54,472 nt of DNA from a virus. The stretch lies in the IMG/VR virus record IMGVR_UViG_3300028874_000017, positions 1 to 54,472 of that record, one strand, 5' to 3'. The notes beneath the pieces were generated by a model. It saw nothing but the letters and a program-made list of their open reading frames with translations, was not told the DNA's origin and ran no database searches. The position numbers were made by a program, and so were the translations under genes. Shown one piece after another: positions 1-10,600 of this stretch (the stretch's first letter is position 1; each line of letters begins with the position of its first letter).

Positions 1-1385
1 AACCAGCCGCGCACGCCGGTACCGTTCGCCGGAGACTCGCCAGCCCCATCGCCGCCGAGGCTGGCGACTATGGCCAGAGCCTGTGAGTAGATCCCACTCC
101 ACCAGCCACGTGCCCCACTGCCGCCGGTTGGCTGCGTAATGCCGGTGCCGTCAGTACCCCATTGCGCATCATCTGTGGCGATAGTGACGGGCATTGATGC
201 GGCCGAATTAGCGCTCCCTTTGGCGGGCAAATTAGTGGCGATGGTCGAAAGCTTTGATACTGCTGTTGTCAGCGCTGTTTCAATGCTCTCAAGCGCATCG
301 TGCGTTTCATAGTCATAGGTCAGCAACTGAAAGTCAGGGTCAGCTACATTTGTATAACCTGGCCACGCATAGTAATAATCGCCCCATGATGCGGCAATAG
401 CGGCAAGCCCGGCATTTGACAGCAGTTGTAGCCCGGCATTGGCCGGCGTCGAACTGGACATGCTCACGCCGATAAACGCCTGCACAGGCAGGCCCGTTAG
501 ACCAGTATTAAACGGCCCGGCATTCGTGATGTGGCTGCCTTTCACTGAACGGATAAATACTTGACCATTGACAGGATTGTAGCCGATGAATACGACCCAC
601 TCGGGACCGAAGTCATAGTCAGCTGCGTAGGTGCTACCAGACCCATTATTGAATTCAACAGAATGGGGCAGGCTAATAGCAACAGTACCCTGCGCGGTAG
701 CTAAAGGCAGCGCGCCTCCTGACAGCCCGTTAGAGACAACTTGATCAGGATCATAATATGCAGCGACGAATCCTGCGAGAACGGACTGAAACTCGCCATA
801 CTCCGGCTCCGTGCCAGCCGGCCAACTCACAGCAATGAATACTGGCCCCTGGTCAGGAGTGATGAGCGTGTTACTCATCTGCACCGCATTAAGCAATGCG
901 CCGGTAAGCGGCCACGTTACCGTACTCCCGTCAGTTGATACCACGGCGCCAGTACCCGTAGTTGCACGCCCGTTTAACGTGACGGCAACATTCTTCGTGA
1001 CCTCAGCAAGATTAGCAGAAAATTCGCTGAGCACTGTCTGCAAATTGGCAATTGCGGTGTTCGTCTCTGCAATTGCGGCAACAGTCTCGGTCGAGGGATA
1101 GTCAGCGGGGGGATTCGTGACAGATACGGGCTGTGCCGACTGGTCATCATAGATAATTTCCAGTTCGTCTGTGTTTTGCATTCCAGCATTGCTGGCGTCG
1201 AAAACCAGCGAGCCGCCATCCATCGACCCCGTGAAAGTGCTGCTGGTATTGACGTAAATGGGGAGCCGTACCGTCAGGTTGTAGATGAGCCGCAACTGTT
1301 GAAAGGTATAGTCCGGGATGCTCGACAGGTCTACAGTCTTGGCAGATGCGTTGAAAGGGTACGTCCCCAACATGGTCTTGCTCAT
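1..1385 (-). CDS. Tail-type structural protein, N-terminal part (runs off the left edge)
   Basis: An open frame begins with ATG at 1385 (protein begins MSKTMLGTYPF) and stays open to base 1, giving at least 461 residues without a stop. Composition is typical of phage tail or baseplate proteins: rich in Thr, Ser, Gly and Asn, few Lys or Cys, with a predicted helical stretch around residues 95-125 (TVAAIAETNTAIANLQTVLS) and beta-rich remainder. No enzyme motif is visible. It lies directly downstream of two other structural-looking genes (stop-to-start gap of 5 bases), so it belongs to the same leftward operon. The C-terminus is outside the window, so a host-binding or enzymatic tail domain cannot be excluded. 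Assignment to the tail is inferred from composition and position only. Confidence 0.7.
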   Translation of the reverse strand, partial: MSKTMLGTYPFNASAKTVDLSSIPDYTFQQLRLIYNLTVRLPIYVNTSSTFTGSMDGGSLVFDASNAGMQNTDELEIIYDDQSAQPVSVTNPPADYPSTETVAAIAETNTAIANLQTVLSEFSANLAEVTKNVAVTLNGRATTGTGAVVSTDGSTVTWPLTGALLNAVQMSNTLITPDQGPVFIAVSWPAGTEPEYGEFQSVLAGFVAAYYDPDQVVSNGLSGGALPLATAQGTVAISLPHSVEFNNGSGSTYAADYDFGPEWVVFIGYNPVNGQVFIRSVKGSHITNAGPFNTGLTGLPVQAFIGVSMSSSTPANAGLQLLSNAGLAAIAASWGDYYYAWPGYTNVADPDFQLLTYDYETHDALESIETALTTAVSKLSTIATNLPAKGSANSAASMPVTIATDDAQWGTDGTGITQPTGGSGARGWWSGIYSQALAIVASLGGDGAGESPANGTGVRGW

Positions 1386-1390
1386 CAGGA

Positions 1391-1951
1391 TTAGCCTCCA
1401 AAAATCAATGCGTTAATAATGGATTGTTCGGCAAGCGCGGCTTCAGCCGCTTCAGCACGCGCGGCCTCAGTGGCTAATTGTTCGGCAAGCGCGGCTTCAG
1501 CCGCTTCAGCACGCGCGGCCTCAATGGCTACGCGCTTATCCACGCTGGCCGGCGGATACGTTACGTCCAGCCACACATTGGCGCCATCAATGCGCACCTC
1601 GCAGGTGTCGCCGGCATAAACGTGCTGCACAGTGGCATCGGGCTGCGTCCAGTCGAAATCGCCATCAGGAATAAAGCGGTTGCCGTTGACGTAGCCGCCG
1701 GGAAGATCGGGGCCGATGCTCCACGGCTGCTTGGGCAGCATGGGGTTTGTGTAGGTGACACCTGCGTCAATCTGATTGCCATTGCTCAGGGAAACAATCA
1801 GGTGTTCGTCATCGCGTACGACCACATTGGTAATGCTGACACCAGGAAGGCCGCGAGGCCCGAACACTGCGGACTGAAGCACAAGCTTTGGCCCACCATC
1901 GGCCGGCGCCAGCGTCGTCTTTCCAACAATCGACTTCAGGGTGGTGGTCAT
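1391..1951 (-). CDS. Structural protein with two tandem 18-residue Ala/Glu-rich coiled-coil repeats
   Basis: A 186-residue protein. Residues 1-140 are beta-rich (GPRGLPGVSITNVVVRDDEH, then IDGANVWLDVTYPP), resembling the tail-fibre style GPRG.PG...V...D.HL.V.L.nG modules seen in phage fibres. The C-terminal 40 residues hold two near-identical copies of EAARAEAAEAALAEQ, an obvious coiled-coil, likely for trimerisation. At DNA level this is a 54-bp tandem repeat (see separate entry). The start overlaps the stop of the 1948 gene. A role in a fibre or baseplate is inferred from the architecture; no exact family was recognised. Confidence 0.7.
   Translation of the reverse strand: MTTTLKSIVGKTTLAPADGGPKLVLQSAVFGPRGLPGVSITNVVVRDDEHLIVSLSNGNQIDAGVTYTNPMLPKQPWSIGPDLPGGYVNGNRFIPDGDFDWTQPDATVQHVYAGDTCEVRIDGANVWLDVTYPPASVDKRVAIEAARAEAAEAALAEQLATEAARAEAAEAALAEQSIINALIFGG
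1423..1530 (-). repeat. Two tandem copies of a 54-bp coding repeat
   Basis: Copies start at 1423 and 1477 and are almost identical over more than 50 bases, with a G/A difference near the end of the unit. The period is a multiple of three, so changes in copy number would lengthen or shorten the coiled-coil of the encoded protein without a frameshift. Confidence 0.85.
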
Positions 1952-2280
1952 GTCGCTTCAGTAACCTGCCGCACCAGGCGGATTATCAGGGTTTCAGTGA
2001 TAACCGGGCGCGAATCGGACAAATAGCGGATATCCCAGCGGAGATCCCCCAGAGTCCATTCTGTGGTGTCGTCGCAGTTGATCGAATACTGGCCGGGCGC
2101 CGTCCCCTGATCAGCCATCGTGACTACCAGATCAGCAACCAAGTTGCCTTCGGAGTCACGGATTTGCGACGTAATGACATACCCATCCAGGTTGACGGGC
2201 ACATTACTGACTGAATAGGTAGCCTGGAAGACGAAGGCGCTACCCCGTTTATGGCAGATGATTTGCGGATCCACAGGCAT
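1948..2280 (-). CDS. Ig-like/baseplate-type small structural protein
   Basis: A 110-residue beta-rich protein beginning MPVDPQIICHKRGSAFVFQA. The pattern (an unusual-load opening strand, V-N-L-D-G-Y, then an 'I-R-D-S-E-G' turn and alternating strands ending ITETLIIRLVRQVTEAT) resembles the small immunoglobulin-like modules (BppU N-terminal type) that phages place in baseplates and fibres. It overlaps the following gene by four bases, indicating translational coupling. The family assignment is by pattern only and should be treated as tentative. Confidence 0.65.
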   Translation of the reverse strand: MPVDPQIICHKRGSAFVFQATYSVSNVPVNLDGYVITSQIRDSEGNLVADLVVTMADQGTAPGQYSINCDDTTEWTLGDLRWDIRYLSDSRPVITETLIIRLVRQVTEAT

Positions 2281-2350
2281 CTCCAGATGGTCGCGGGGCG
2301 GCTACCGTGAAACTGGCAGGCATGATTATCCCAATCCCATCATTTTGCAG

Positions 2351-2626
2351 TCACGAAGCCTGCGCGGTTACCCCCAAATCAGCCTTGGCTGACTGAATCA
2401 CCGACTGAAGCCGGGCCTTCTCCAGCGTCAACGCCTTGTACTGGAGCCCATGCTCCGCATTTGTGATCGATGTAGGCGCCAGCCCCACCAGCAGCTCTTG
2501 TACCTGCGCCAGGCGCTGGGTAGCGCCATCCAGGATGGCTTGGCCTGTCCTGCGGGTCATGCTCTGCTGCCCGGTGACGGCGCCTATCTGCTCGCGGATG
2601 CCTGCGGTCATGTTTTCGTGATTCAT
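2351..2626 (-). CDS. Small helical protein of unknown function
   Basis: A 91-residue protein (begins MNHENMTAGIREQIGAVTGQ) predicted to be almost wholly helical, with a long amphipathic segment from about residue 50 (NAEHGLQYKALTLEKARLQS). No catalytic motif, membrane segment or cysteine. Its start overlaps the stop of the large upstream helicase gene, and 70 bases separate its stop from the next gene. Could be a chaperone, a scaffold or a minor structural protein; the sequence does not decide. Confidence 0.6.
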   Translation of the reverse strand: MNHENMTAGIREQIGAVTGQQSMTRRTGQAILDGATQRLAQVQELLVGLAPTSITNAEHGLQYKALTLEKARLQSVIQSAKADLGVTAQAS

Positions 2627-5600
2627 AGTAATGCTCCCTGCTGCTGGTGCTGCTGCTGAAGGAAATATGCCAGCCCGGTATCGTCGATACCATCGAGCGG
2701 CGAAGTCATCATGTCGCGCAGGCCGTACTTCGTGGAGAGCCGGGTGCGGTCCTTCTGCTCGAGCGGATGGTCGGCAATGGCGTCAGCGAGCTCCACCTCG
2801 TTTTTCTGGCCAACACGGTCGATACGGCCGCGGCGCTGCGCGTGGGTTTTGGCGGTCTGCGGAGTATCGTGCTGCCACAGCCACTGCCCACGCTGCACAT
2901 TCATGCCTGTGGCGGCAGCATCGCTGGCAACCAGGATATCAGCCTGGGCTTCGCCGCTCTCCGGGTTGAACATCAAGCGCTTGCGCTCTTTCTCGGCCGC
3001 CGTGTCGCTGCCGGTGATCGACACTACCCGGTGGCCATCGGCCTCCAGGCGCTGCTTGATCTGCTCGACGGCCGCGCGCGAGTGCGCGAACACGACACCG
3101 GGCTTGCCCTTGCGCTGGGTGGCGTACTGGCTTACGGCCTCCAGCTTGGCGCCCTGCGGGTGGTCATTGATGATGCGGCGGATGGCCATGTCCTTGACGA
3201 TACCGATAGATGCTTGCAGGTCGCGGGCCAGCGCTTCGTGCTGGTCATCCGGTACACCCCCAAATGCCTTTGGCGATATCGCCTTCATGGCGTCAACATC
3301 CACTTTGCCGGCCATGCGCGCCAGCCGGGCCTTGCCGATGTTGCTATCCATTTCAGCCAGAGCCTGGTGCTGGGCATCGGTCAGCGCCACTTTTACCTCG
3401 CTGGCATGGGACTGAACGCCGGAATCAATCTTTTGGGGGTAGACGTACCGGGCCATTTCACGGCGCAGTTCATCCTTTGACGCCAGTGTGTCGGCGCCAT
3501 ACCGGCGCATGAATGCCTCACGGTCGGTATACCTGGCCGGGTCCATCTTGGCCAGCACATCAAAGGCCTCGCTGGGGTCATTTTTTACCGGGTCGCCGGA
3601 TGCGTTCACGTAGTAAGGCGTGTTGTCGGACAGTGAATCGACCACATTGGCCATGCCGGAGTTTTCCTTGCCGGCCCGGTTCAGTAGGTCGTGCCCTTCG
3701 TCCACCATCAGGTAGTCGTAGTTGATGCCTTCCTTGGCCATGACTCCATGCATCCAGTCCTTGCGCTCGGCCTTGCTCATGCCGGCCAGCTTGTCGCGCA
3801 TGTCGCCCTCAGTGACGCCAGCATGCTTTGCGCCCAGGTGCAGCATGTCGTCACGGAAGGACTGGTGTGTCATCACCGTAAAATGGTGTTCCGGGTTTTT
3901 GTAGGCAGCAATGCGCTCGGAGCGGCTGGCGCCTGGCTGCGCGTGCCAGTTGAACTTTCCAGGCTCCAGGAAACGCAGGGCCTCAGAACTGAACTGCCCC
4001 TGCACGATGGCTGGCACAAGGTACATACCTCGCTTCACTTTCCCTGTTTCGTGCAGGTGCGAGAAAGCCCCCAGTCCGATTGCCGTCTTACCACTACCTA
4101 CCCCGAAGGCCAGAGCCAGCCGCTTATTCTCGGCCAGCAGCTTGATGGCGCGCTGGCGCGGGGCGCCCTCGCCGCTCATGGTGGGCTGCCACAGCTTGAC
4201 CGGCTGGCCTGGCTTGAAGTTCTTGCCCACCACACTCATCATGCCGGCAATCTGGCGCTCAGCCTCATGCCCTAGTGTGTGGCGCTCATCGGCACCCAGC
4301 GGGGTATCTGCCGGGGAGCCGCCATCCTGCGCGGCCAGCGGTTCACTGGAGAAGAAACCCATCTGGCTCTGCTCGAAGGCAGCCTGTTCCTCGCGGGCCG
4401 CGTCCAGCTTGTCGGCGACGGAGCCGGCGGCATACCGTTCCTGGTTACGCTCACGCAGGGTATCAACGAGCTCCCGCTCTTTCTGCATACGCGCCTCAAG
4501 CGCGGCCGGATCTACCGTATCAAGGTGGGCCCGGTTATTCCGCACCGTGGTCTTGCCCAGTTTTATAGGCGACTCAGGGCGCAGGCGGTTGTGCGCATCA
4601 GCAAAGCCCTTGCCAATCTTGGAGCGCACCAGGTCTTGAATGGCGGAATAGGCGTGCTCAGGACTGCGCATACCCTGCACATACTTCGACCAGTTCAGGC
4701 CGGCATCAGCCTGCGCCTTGAGCTCGTCGCCGCGCTGGCTCCAGGTTTGCCAGTCAGGGTTTATGGCGCTGTCGCCAAACATGTCGACGGTTTCCTTTTC
4801 GGGCTCATCCGCAGCATGTGTCTCCAGCTCTTTGCGCGCGGCGGCGGCGCCCGGTTCCTCTTTGGCGACATGGGAATAGAAGAAGTCACGCAGCGCACCC
4901 TGGTCCTGCGGAGTGAGTTCGCCAACCTCTTTATAGGCTGGAACGCCGGCAGGCTCAGCCGCCAGCGCCCGGTGCAGGGCTTCCACCGATGTCTGGTCGA
5001 CGTTGATGCGCTGCTTGTTGAGCGGGGAGCGCGCGCTGCCGTAATGCTTATCGACAAAGGCGTCTGCCATCTTATCGAAAGCTGGAGCCAGCGACTCGGC
5101 CGTCTGCTGTTTTCCCTCGGCATCCTTGAGCGGAGCGATGGCGTCCAGCGCCTGACGGTACTGCTCAGCCCGCTCCGGCCCCACCCGCTGGAAGAAGTCA
5201 GCTGACTGCACATCGGCGAGAATGGCCGATGGCAGGTCGCCATCAGCTGCCCGGCCACCAATATAGTCCTGCAGGGACTGCTCCAGGTCGGGCCCGGCGG
5301 CATCGAACGGCTTGGCCAGCGTTGGCGCAGTACCTGGTTTGACGCTCATCGCCAGGTCAGGCCGAGAGGCAAAGCCTTTGGGTAACCAGTCATCCTCATC
5401 CAGCGCCCCTTTCATGATGCTCAGGTTCCTGCGCACCTGCTGCAAGCTGGCACGGTCAACTGGCTTTGCCAGCCGGTCCATGCCCTCGCCATTGACGGTC
5501 AGGAAGCGCTCATTGCCAACGGCTGTCAGAGTGTAGTCTCCCCGCTGGAGCCCGATAGCCCGCACCTGCTTGATGGCAGCCTCCGGGGATAGGGTGCCGA

Positions 5601-7185
5601 GCGGCACCTGCACCTGATTCTTGGCGCCCTGCTTGAGCGCAACGACCAGCGCAGCATTCGCCTCCATTTCACCCAAGGTACGGCCAAGAATGGCATTCGC
5701 TGTGCGCAGTGCCTCCCCCTTGCGCCGGTTCAGTTCCTGCGCTGCGGCAAAGTCGTCGCCGGTGGCGGCTGCGCCAAGCACGATATCCTTGGCCTCGTCC
5801 TGGAGATCGCGCGCTTCTTTCAGGGCATCGTCCGTGGCCGACAGGTAATGGTGCAGGTGGAAGGCCTGCATACCATCCGTGACCTTTTCGTATTCATCCG
5901 GGGAAAGATCGGTTTTCAGCCGACGCGCCAGTACCTGGGCGGCGCCCGCCACACCAAGCACGTCGACCACGCTCCGGTCGACCAGTGCATCGCCACCGGC
6001 GGCCAGCGCCAGCGCATTCACGGAGTTGAAGGCACCAATACCCAGATGCTTCCCGAGCACCGCCTCCGGGTCTGCGCCGGTGCGGCCTATTTCAGATAAA
6101 AACGCCCTGGTCTTGATTGTGCGCAAGTCATTCATCAGGTCTTCATTGAGTGCCGCCTCATCCGGCTCAGCGCCAACCTCCAGCACGTAGGCCTTTACCT
6201 CAGTGGCCGTCTTGAGCTCCTTTTTGGCCTGCTGAGCCTTGCGCGCCACCTGCTGGAGCGCTTTCTGTGCCTTCAGCAACTCCACGGCCTTTTTGGCGTC
6301 CACCAGGGGTTCCTTTACATCAGGGATATCCGGGCGCAGGCCCTGCAACTCTTCCTTGACCATTTTGGCGGTTTCGCCCCGCTGGATGGCGGCCTTGCGC
6401 TGGGGCGCAGTCATGGTGGCGAGCTTATCCTCGCGCAACTGCTGCGCCTCTGCCTTCAGGTGTTCTGGGGACAGGCCTTGCGCCTCTGCGCGCTCGCCGT
6501 AGTTCGTGGCAAAACCAAACCCTTTATCCTCAGTGCGCACGGGGTCCAGGTCGGCAACCGATATTTTGTCAGGAGAGGTTGACTCGAGCGGCACACCACC
6601 AAGGCCAGCTTCCTCGCGTGTCTCAGCATCTGCCAGCAGGGCCTGGCGCTGGCTATCCACAATAGAATTGGCTTTTTCCACCAGCGCACGGTGGTGCATG
6701 TCGCGGGCCTTCGCCAGCGCTGCGTCAGACAGCCCAGGGTGCTCATCCTCTTTGAATGTCAACTCTTCGGGCTTCCAGCCAACAGCCTCAGCCACCGTAT
6801 TGATGAACTTCTGCTGCTGCTGCTTATGCTGGAAGTCGATAGCTTCCTTGGCGGCCTGCTTGGCTGGAGCGATACCTTGCTCGCGGTCCTTTTTGGTCTG
6901 CTCGCGCTGAGCCTCACGACGATCACGCTGTTTCTGTGCTACGTCCTGCTGATAGTCCTTTTCGGACTTAACGCCGCGCAGTTTCAGATAGTTCAGCTTG
7001 CCCCCAGCGCCACCGATCACATGGTAGACGCCGGAACCGCTGGCGGTTTCCTGGATCATGACCGGGACGCCCTTTTCTTCCTTGCCGTTTGGATGAACGG
7101 TTATCCAGCGGGCACCAGCCGGCAGCGACATGGCCTTAGCCATCGCCTCCGGGAGAATAGCGTATTTAAAAAGGGCAATAATCAT
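2623..7185 (-). CDS. Large polyvalent-type protein with C-terminal SNF2-like helicase
   Basis: About 1520 residues from ATG at 7185; a longer start at 7230 is open, but MIIALFKYA matches the MI[IV]FLK openings of the two neighbouring giant proteins. The N-terminal two thirds are Ala/Lys/Glu-rich helical sequence (residues about 50-1000) of unknown role. The C-terminal third is a superfamily 2 ATPase: Walker A GVGSGKT near residue 1028, DEGH box near 1160, and a SNF2-like motif VI QRRGRIDRVGQ near 1453. Family knowledge: very large phage proteins with such helicases are often packaged and injected to protect or remodel incoming DNA. Virion packaging is inferred here from size and from location beside structural genes. 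Confidence 0.8.
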   Translation of the reverse strand: MIIALFKYAILPEAMAKAMSLPAGARWITVHPNGKEEKGVPVMIQETASGSGVYHVIGGAGGKLNYLKLRGVKSEKDYQQDVAQKQRDRREAQREQTKKDREQGIAPAKQAAKEAIDFQHKQQQQKFINTVAEAVGWKPEELTFKEDEHPGLSDAALAKARDMHHRALVEKANSIVDSQRQALLADAETREEAGLGGVPLESTSPDKISVADLDPVRTEDKGFGFATNYGERAEAQGLSPEHLKAEAQQLREDKLATMTAPQRKAAIQRGETAKMVKEELQGLRPDIPDVKEPLVDAKKAVELLKAQKALQQVARKAQQAKKELKTATEVKAYVLEVGAEPDEAALNEDLMNDLRTIKTRAFLSEIGRTGADPEAVLGKHLGIGAFNSVNALALAAGGDALVDRSVVDVLGVAGAAQVLARRLKTDLSPDEYEKVTDGMQAFHLHHYLSATDDALKEARDLQDEAKDIVLGAAATGDDFAAAQELNRRKGEALRTANAILGRTLGEMEANAALVVALKQGAKNQVQVPLGTLSPEAAIKQVRAIGLQRGDYTLTAVGNERFLTVNGEGMDRLAKPVDRASLQQVRRNLSIMKGALDEDDWLPKGFASRPDLAMSVKPGTAPTLAKPFDAAGPDLEQSLQDYIGGRAADGDLPSAILADVQSADFFQRVGPERAEQYRQALDAIAPLKDAEGKQQTAESLAPAFDKMADAFVDKHYGSARSPLNKQRINVDQTSVEALHRALAAEPAGVPAYKEVGELTPQDQGALRDFFYSHVAKEEPGAAAARKELETHAADEPEKETVDMFGDSAINPDWQTWSQRGDELKAQADAGLNWSKYVQGMRSPEHAYSAIQDLVRSKIGKGFADAHNRLRPESPIKLGKTTVRNNRAHLDTVDPAALEARMQKERELVDTLRERNQERYAAGSVADKLDAAREEQAAFEQSQMGFFSSEPLAAQDGGSPADTPLGADERHTLGHEAERQIAGMMSVVGKNFKPGQPVKLWQPTMSGEGAPRQRAIKLLAENKRLALAFGVGSGKTAIGLGAFSHLHETGKVKRGMYLVPAIVQGQFSSEALRFLEPGKFNWHAQPGASRSERIAAYKNPEHHFTVMTHQSFRDDMLHLGAKHAGVTEGDMRDKLAGMSKAERKDWMHGVMAKEGINYDYLMVDEGHDLLNRAGKENSGMANVVDSLSDNTPYYVNASGDPVKNDPSEAFDVLAKMDPARYTDREAFMRRYGADTLASKDELRREMARYVYPQKIDSGVQSHASEVKVALTDAQHQALAEMDSNIGKARLARMAGKVDVDAMKAISPKAFGGVPDDQHEALARDLQASIGIVKDMAIRRIINDHPQGAKLEAVSQYATQRKGKPGVVFAHSRAAVEQIKQRLEADGHRVVSITGSDTAAEKERKRLMFNPESGEAQADILVASDAAATGMNVQRGQWLWQHDTPQTAKTHAQRRGRIDRVGQKNEVELADAIADHPLEQKDRTRLSTKYGLRDMMTSPLDGIDDTGLAYFLQQQHQQQGALL

Positions 7186-7290
7186 GCGCGGTCCGCTGTA
7201 TGGAATCAGTCCGGCCCCTGCTTCATCCATGATGGGCTGGAGAGAGGTAGCCCCAGGGGCCGGCCAGCTTATTGTGCTGTCACTACGCAG

Positions 7291-7632
7291 CTACAGCCCA
7301 ACATCCTCGTCATAGAGCGTGATTTGCTCGCCATCGGGTGCCGTCACTGATGGGCTGTTCATGTTCCATGTGGCGTTATTGTTATAGGTTTCCATGGTGG
7401 CGCGCAGGGCCTCCTGCAGGTTTTTGTGCTCCGGCATCATGGCGATCACCGCCGGATTCATGTAATCGCCCAGCAGGTACAGATTTTCTTTCGTGTAGAA
7501 CTCCTTGAGCAGCGCTTTCACAAAGAACCAGTACACGCCGTAATTCCGGTACCGGGCCGGCTGCTCCATCAGCAGCTGCAACGTGGAGAAGGCAAACTTC
7601 GATGGCGGGATAAATTCCTCTTCAGTAGCCAT
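7291..7632 (-). CDS. Small hypothetical protein between the two giant genes
   Basis: A 113-residue protein starting MATEEEFIPPSKFAFSTLQL, helical and rich in aromatic residues (RYRNYGVYWFFVKALLKEFY), ending in an acidic tail TLYDEDVGL. No recognised domain. Its start shares bases with the stop of the DarB-like gene (7632), and about 105 bases separate its stop from the chosen start of the SNF2-like gene. Conserved placement would suggest a partner or chaperone for the large proteins; this is inference only. Confidence 0.6.
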   Translation of the reverse strand: MATEEEFIPPSKFAFSTLQLLMEQPARYRNYGVYWFFVKALLKEFYTKENLYLLGDYMNPAVIAMMPEHKNLQEALRATMETYNNNATWNMNSPSVTAPDGEQITLYDEDVGL

Positions 7633-10600
7633 TATGCCTCACCCCCTGCGTTGTACTTTTTGATGGCGGAATCAATGCGCTCTCCCAGTGTCCCCTTCAG
7701 GTTCGGAAACTGATGGCTGATCGAAGTTTCGAGTATATCGTGTACGTCGAGACTACCATCGTCATTTTTTAGTAGGTGGCGCATGCCCTCGAGCACGGCC
7801 ATGGCCTGGCGATGGCCGGCCTTGACGGCGCCCACCAGCGGGTTACGGGTGCCACTGTCGATACCGACAAGCAACTGGTCCAGGGCATCGGCTTTGGTTT
7901 TGGCCGGGATATCCTTTGCCGCCACTACCATCGCTGCGGCCAGGTCATGATGGCCGGACATGAAGGCGAGGCGCAGAAGAGTGCTCAGCGACGACTTTGA
8001 GTTACCCAGCAGCGGAGCTTCCTCGCTCTGATACTTCGTCAGCATCGGGATATGATCAGACCGCAATGCATCCGGGTGCAGGGCACCATGCTCTTGCGCG
8101 CGGCGGTACATATAGGCCAGCGATTCTTTCGGCCATGTGTACTTGCCGTACTCCACCTTCATGGTCGGCGCCAGCGCAGATATCACGCCCTTCAGGTCAG
8201 TTGCCTTGTTGGCAGCGGCCAGTGCGTGCTGCATGTATGCCTGGTGCGCCTCTTCCTCGAACTCAGAGCCAAACAGCTCTTTGCCAGCATCAATCCATGG
8301 GTTTTTGTGCTCATCACGATAGCCGCCGCCATTCATGCCATACGATGTTGTTATTTTCACCGGGCTGGGAATGTTGTAGCCATGACCAGAACGACTCGAG
8401 TTGGAGGCAGTGTAATCCTGTTTTAACTCGCGGTCATTCTGCCGGTCGATGTAACCCTGAATAGCCAGCGCACGATGCTCAGGGGTAGGCAGCATGATAT
8501 CGGCAGAATCCAGAACCTTGCGAGCTTCACCAGTCTTTGCGATGTAGGGCTTGCCGTCCTTCACCATGGCGAACCCTGACGCGCGGGTGGCGTAATTCCA
8601 GCTCTTGGCGCGCTCTTTCAGGTGCTGCTGGAGCGTGGGGTAAAGCTCCGTCAGGACATGATGCGGAACCTTGCGCAGCTCAGACGGGCTACTGGCGTTC
8701 AGGCTGCCATCCTTGATCTGCTCGTCTACCTTGCGCGCGATGATATGGCCCTCTTCCACCGGGTCATAAGCAAAGTCAGTCAGGCCCTGGTGCTCATCAC
8801 GCGACACATAAATGGAAGGCGCATCAGGCACGCCATAAGCGCGGCACTTCAGGGTACCGGTGGATGTATCGACGCCGGTAATTACCAGCTTTTCAGGCTG
8901 GCTAGCCTCGTCCATGCGCTCCACCCCGCGGCCGACCATCAAGGCCTTGCCGGTATTCGGGTTGATGATGGCGGCGCCAGCGTGCTCGAGCACGTCCTTG
9001 TCGACCAGGTATTTATTGGCCTGCAAGGCGCTCTTGGTCCGGTCCATCGCGGTCTTGAGGCGCAGTGCCGACGGGGAGCTCTTGTCCTTCACCTTGGCAT
9101 AGCTGGAGCGCAGGGTGGCAAAGCGGCTGAATTCATGGACCAGGCTGGCACGCTGCTGCGCGTCATACCGCTCCGTGACAGCTGCCTTGTTCTCGCTCAT
9201 CGCCACGCGCGCGGCTTCCGGGTCTTCCGCCAGCATGATCATCATTTCATCTTTGCTGACCGGGCCGCCTTCCTTGTTCAGGTTCTCCACCTTGTCGCCG
9301 CCGTGCCACAGTAGATCCTGCCAGTCCTTTTTCGCGTTCATGGACTGCCAGCGGTAGCCGTCGAACGTGCCGCGACTCAGGTAGGTGTGGATACGCATCG
9401 ACTCATTGATGTTGCCCTGGCGCAGCCCGCGGCCATTGCGCTGCTGCATGATGGCCGCGTTCCATGGAATATCCAGGTGGTGGATATCCGTGGTGCGCTT
9501 CTGGAGGTTCATGCCCTCGCCCATCACGTCGGTATTGCCGATCACGAAGTCATATTTGCCGTTGTTGAAGCCTTCGGCAATATTCTGGCGCTGCATCGAT
9601 GTTTTGGCGACTTCCGCATTGACGATGGCAATCTTGTGCTTTGGGATGCCCAGCGCAATCAGTGAATCACGGATTTTTTCGTGTGCGTCAACGGCATCAG
9701 CAAAGATAACCTGGCTGCCCTTCTCACCCTCCCACATGGCTTTGACGTTTTTCGCCAACTCTTCGTACTTGGGGCTTTTCTGGCCTTTGTACAGATGCGG
9801 GTCCAGCAACTCCAGATCGAGCGCAGCCAGACGCATCCGGTTCATGATGCTGAAGATATGAGCATCGCCGGTGGCATCGCCATCCTTCTGTGATTCCGCC
9901 AGCTCCGCGCGCAGGCCGTTGTATACCGACCGCTGCATGTCGCTCATTTCCAGGAAGTGCATCTTGTCGTCGCGGGTCGGCAGCACCAGGCCAACATCCT
10001 CAGCCGTCTTCCGGTCAATGTACCGGCTCATGATTTCACGCAGTTCATCGAGGTTCTTGAAGCCCGTCGTCACCAGCGTATCCGGCTCAAAGCCACCACT
10101 GAGAGTGTAGATGGTATCGGTATCGAACACGCAGAAGCGGTCAAGGAATTCTTCGGAGTTGCGAATACCAATGCGCTCGAAGGCCTCAGGGGCAATATAG
10201 CTCAGCATCGAGTACACCTCGAGCGGGCTGTTTTTCGTCGGGGTGGCCGTCAGCATGTACATGTTTTTGCCGCCAGACTTTTCCAGAATATGCATGGATT
10301 TGAAGTGCATATCCATGGCGCGCTGGCTCTCACCCTGGCCGCCAAGGAACTTCGGGCTCTCGCCGTAACGGTTTTTGGCTTTAAACAGGTTCTTGTAGGC
10401 ATGGCCTTCGTCGATGATCAGCATGTCGATAGGCAGATCATCGAAGTAAATGGCGTCAGTACGCTTGCCGATATCGCGGTTTGCCAGCGCCTGATTGTAT
10501 GCCTCGCGGATTTTATTGCGCTTTTTGTCTCCGGCATTTTTCAGTGCGGCTGCCCGCTGGTCAAAGAAGTCCCGCTGCGCGTATTCTTCCTTCATGATCG

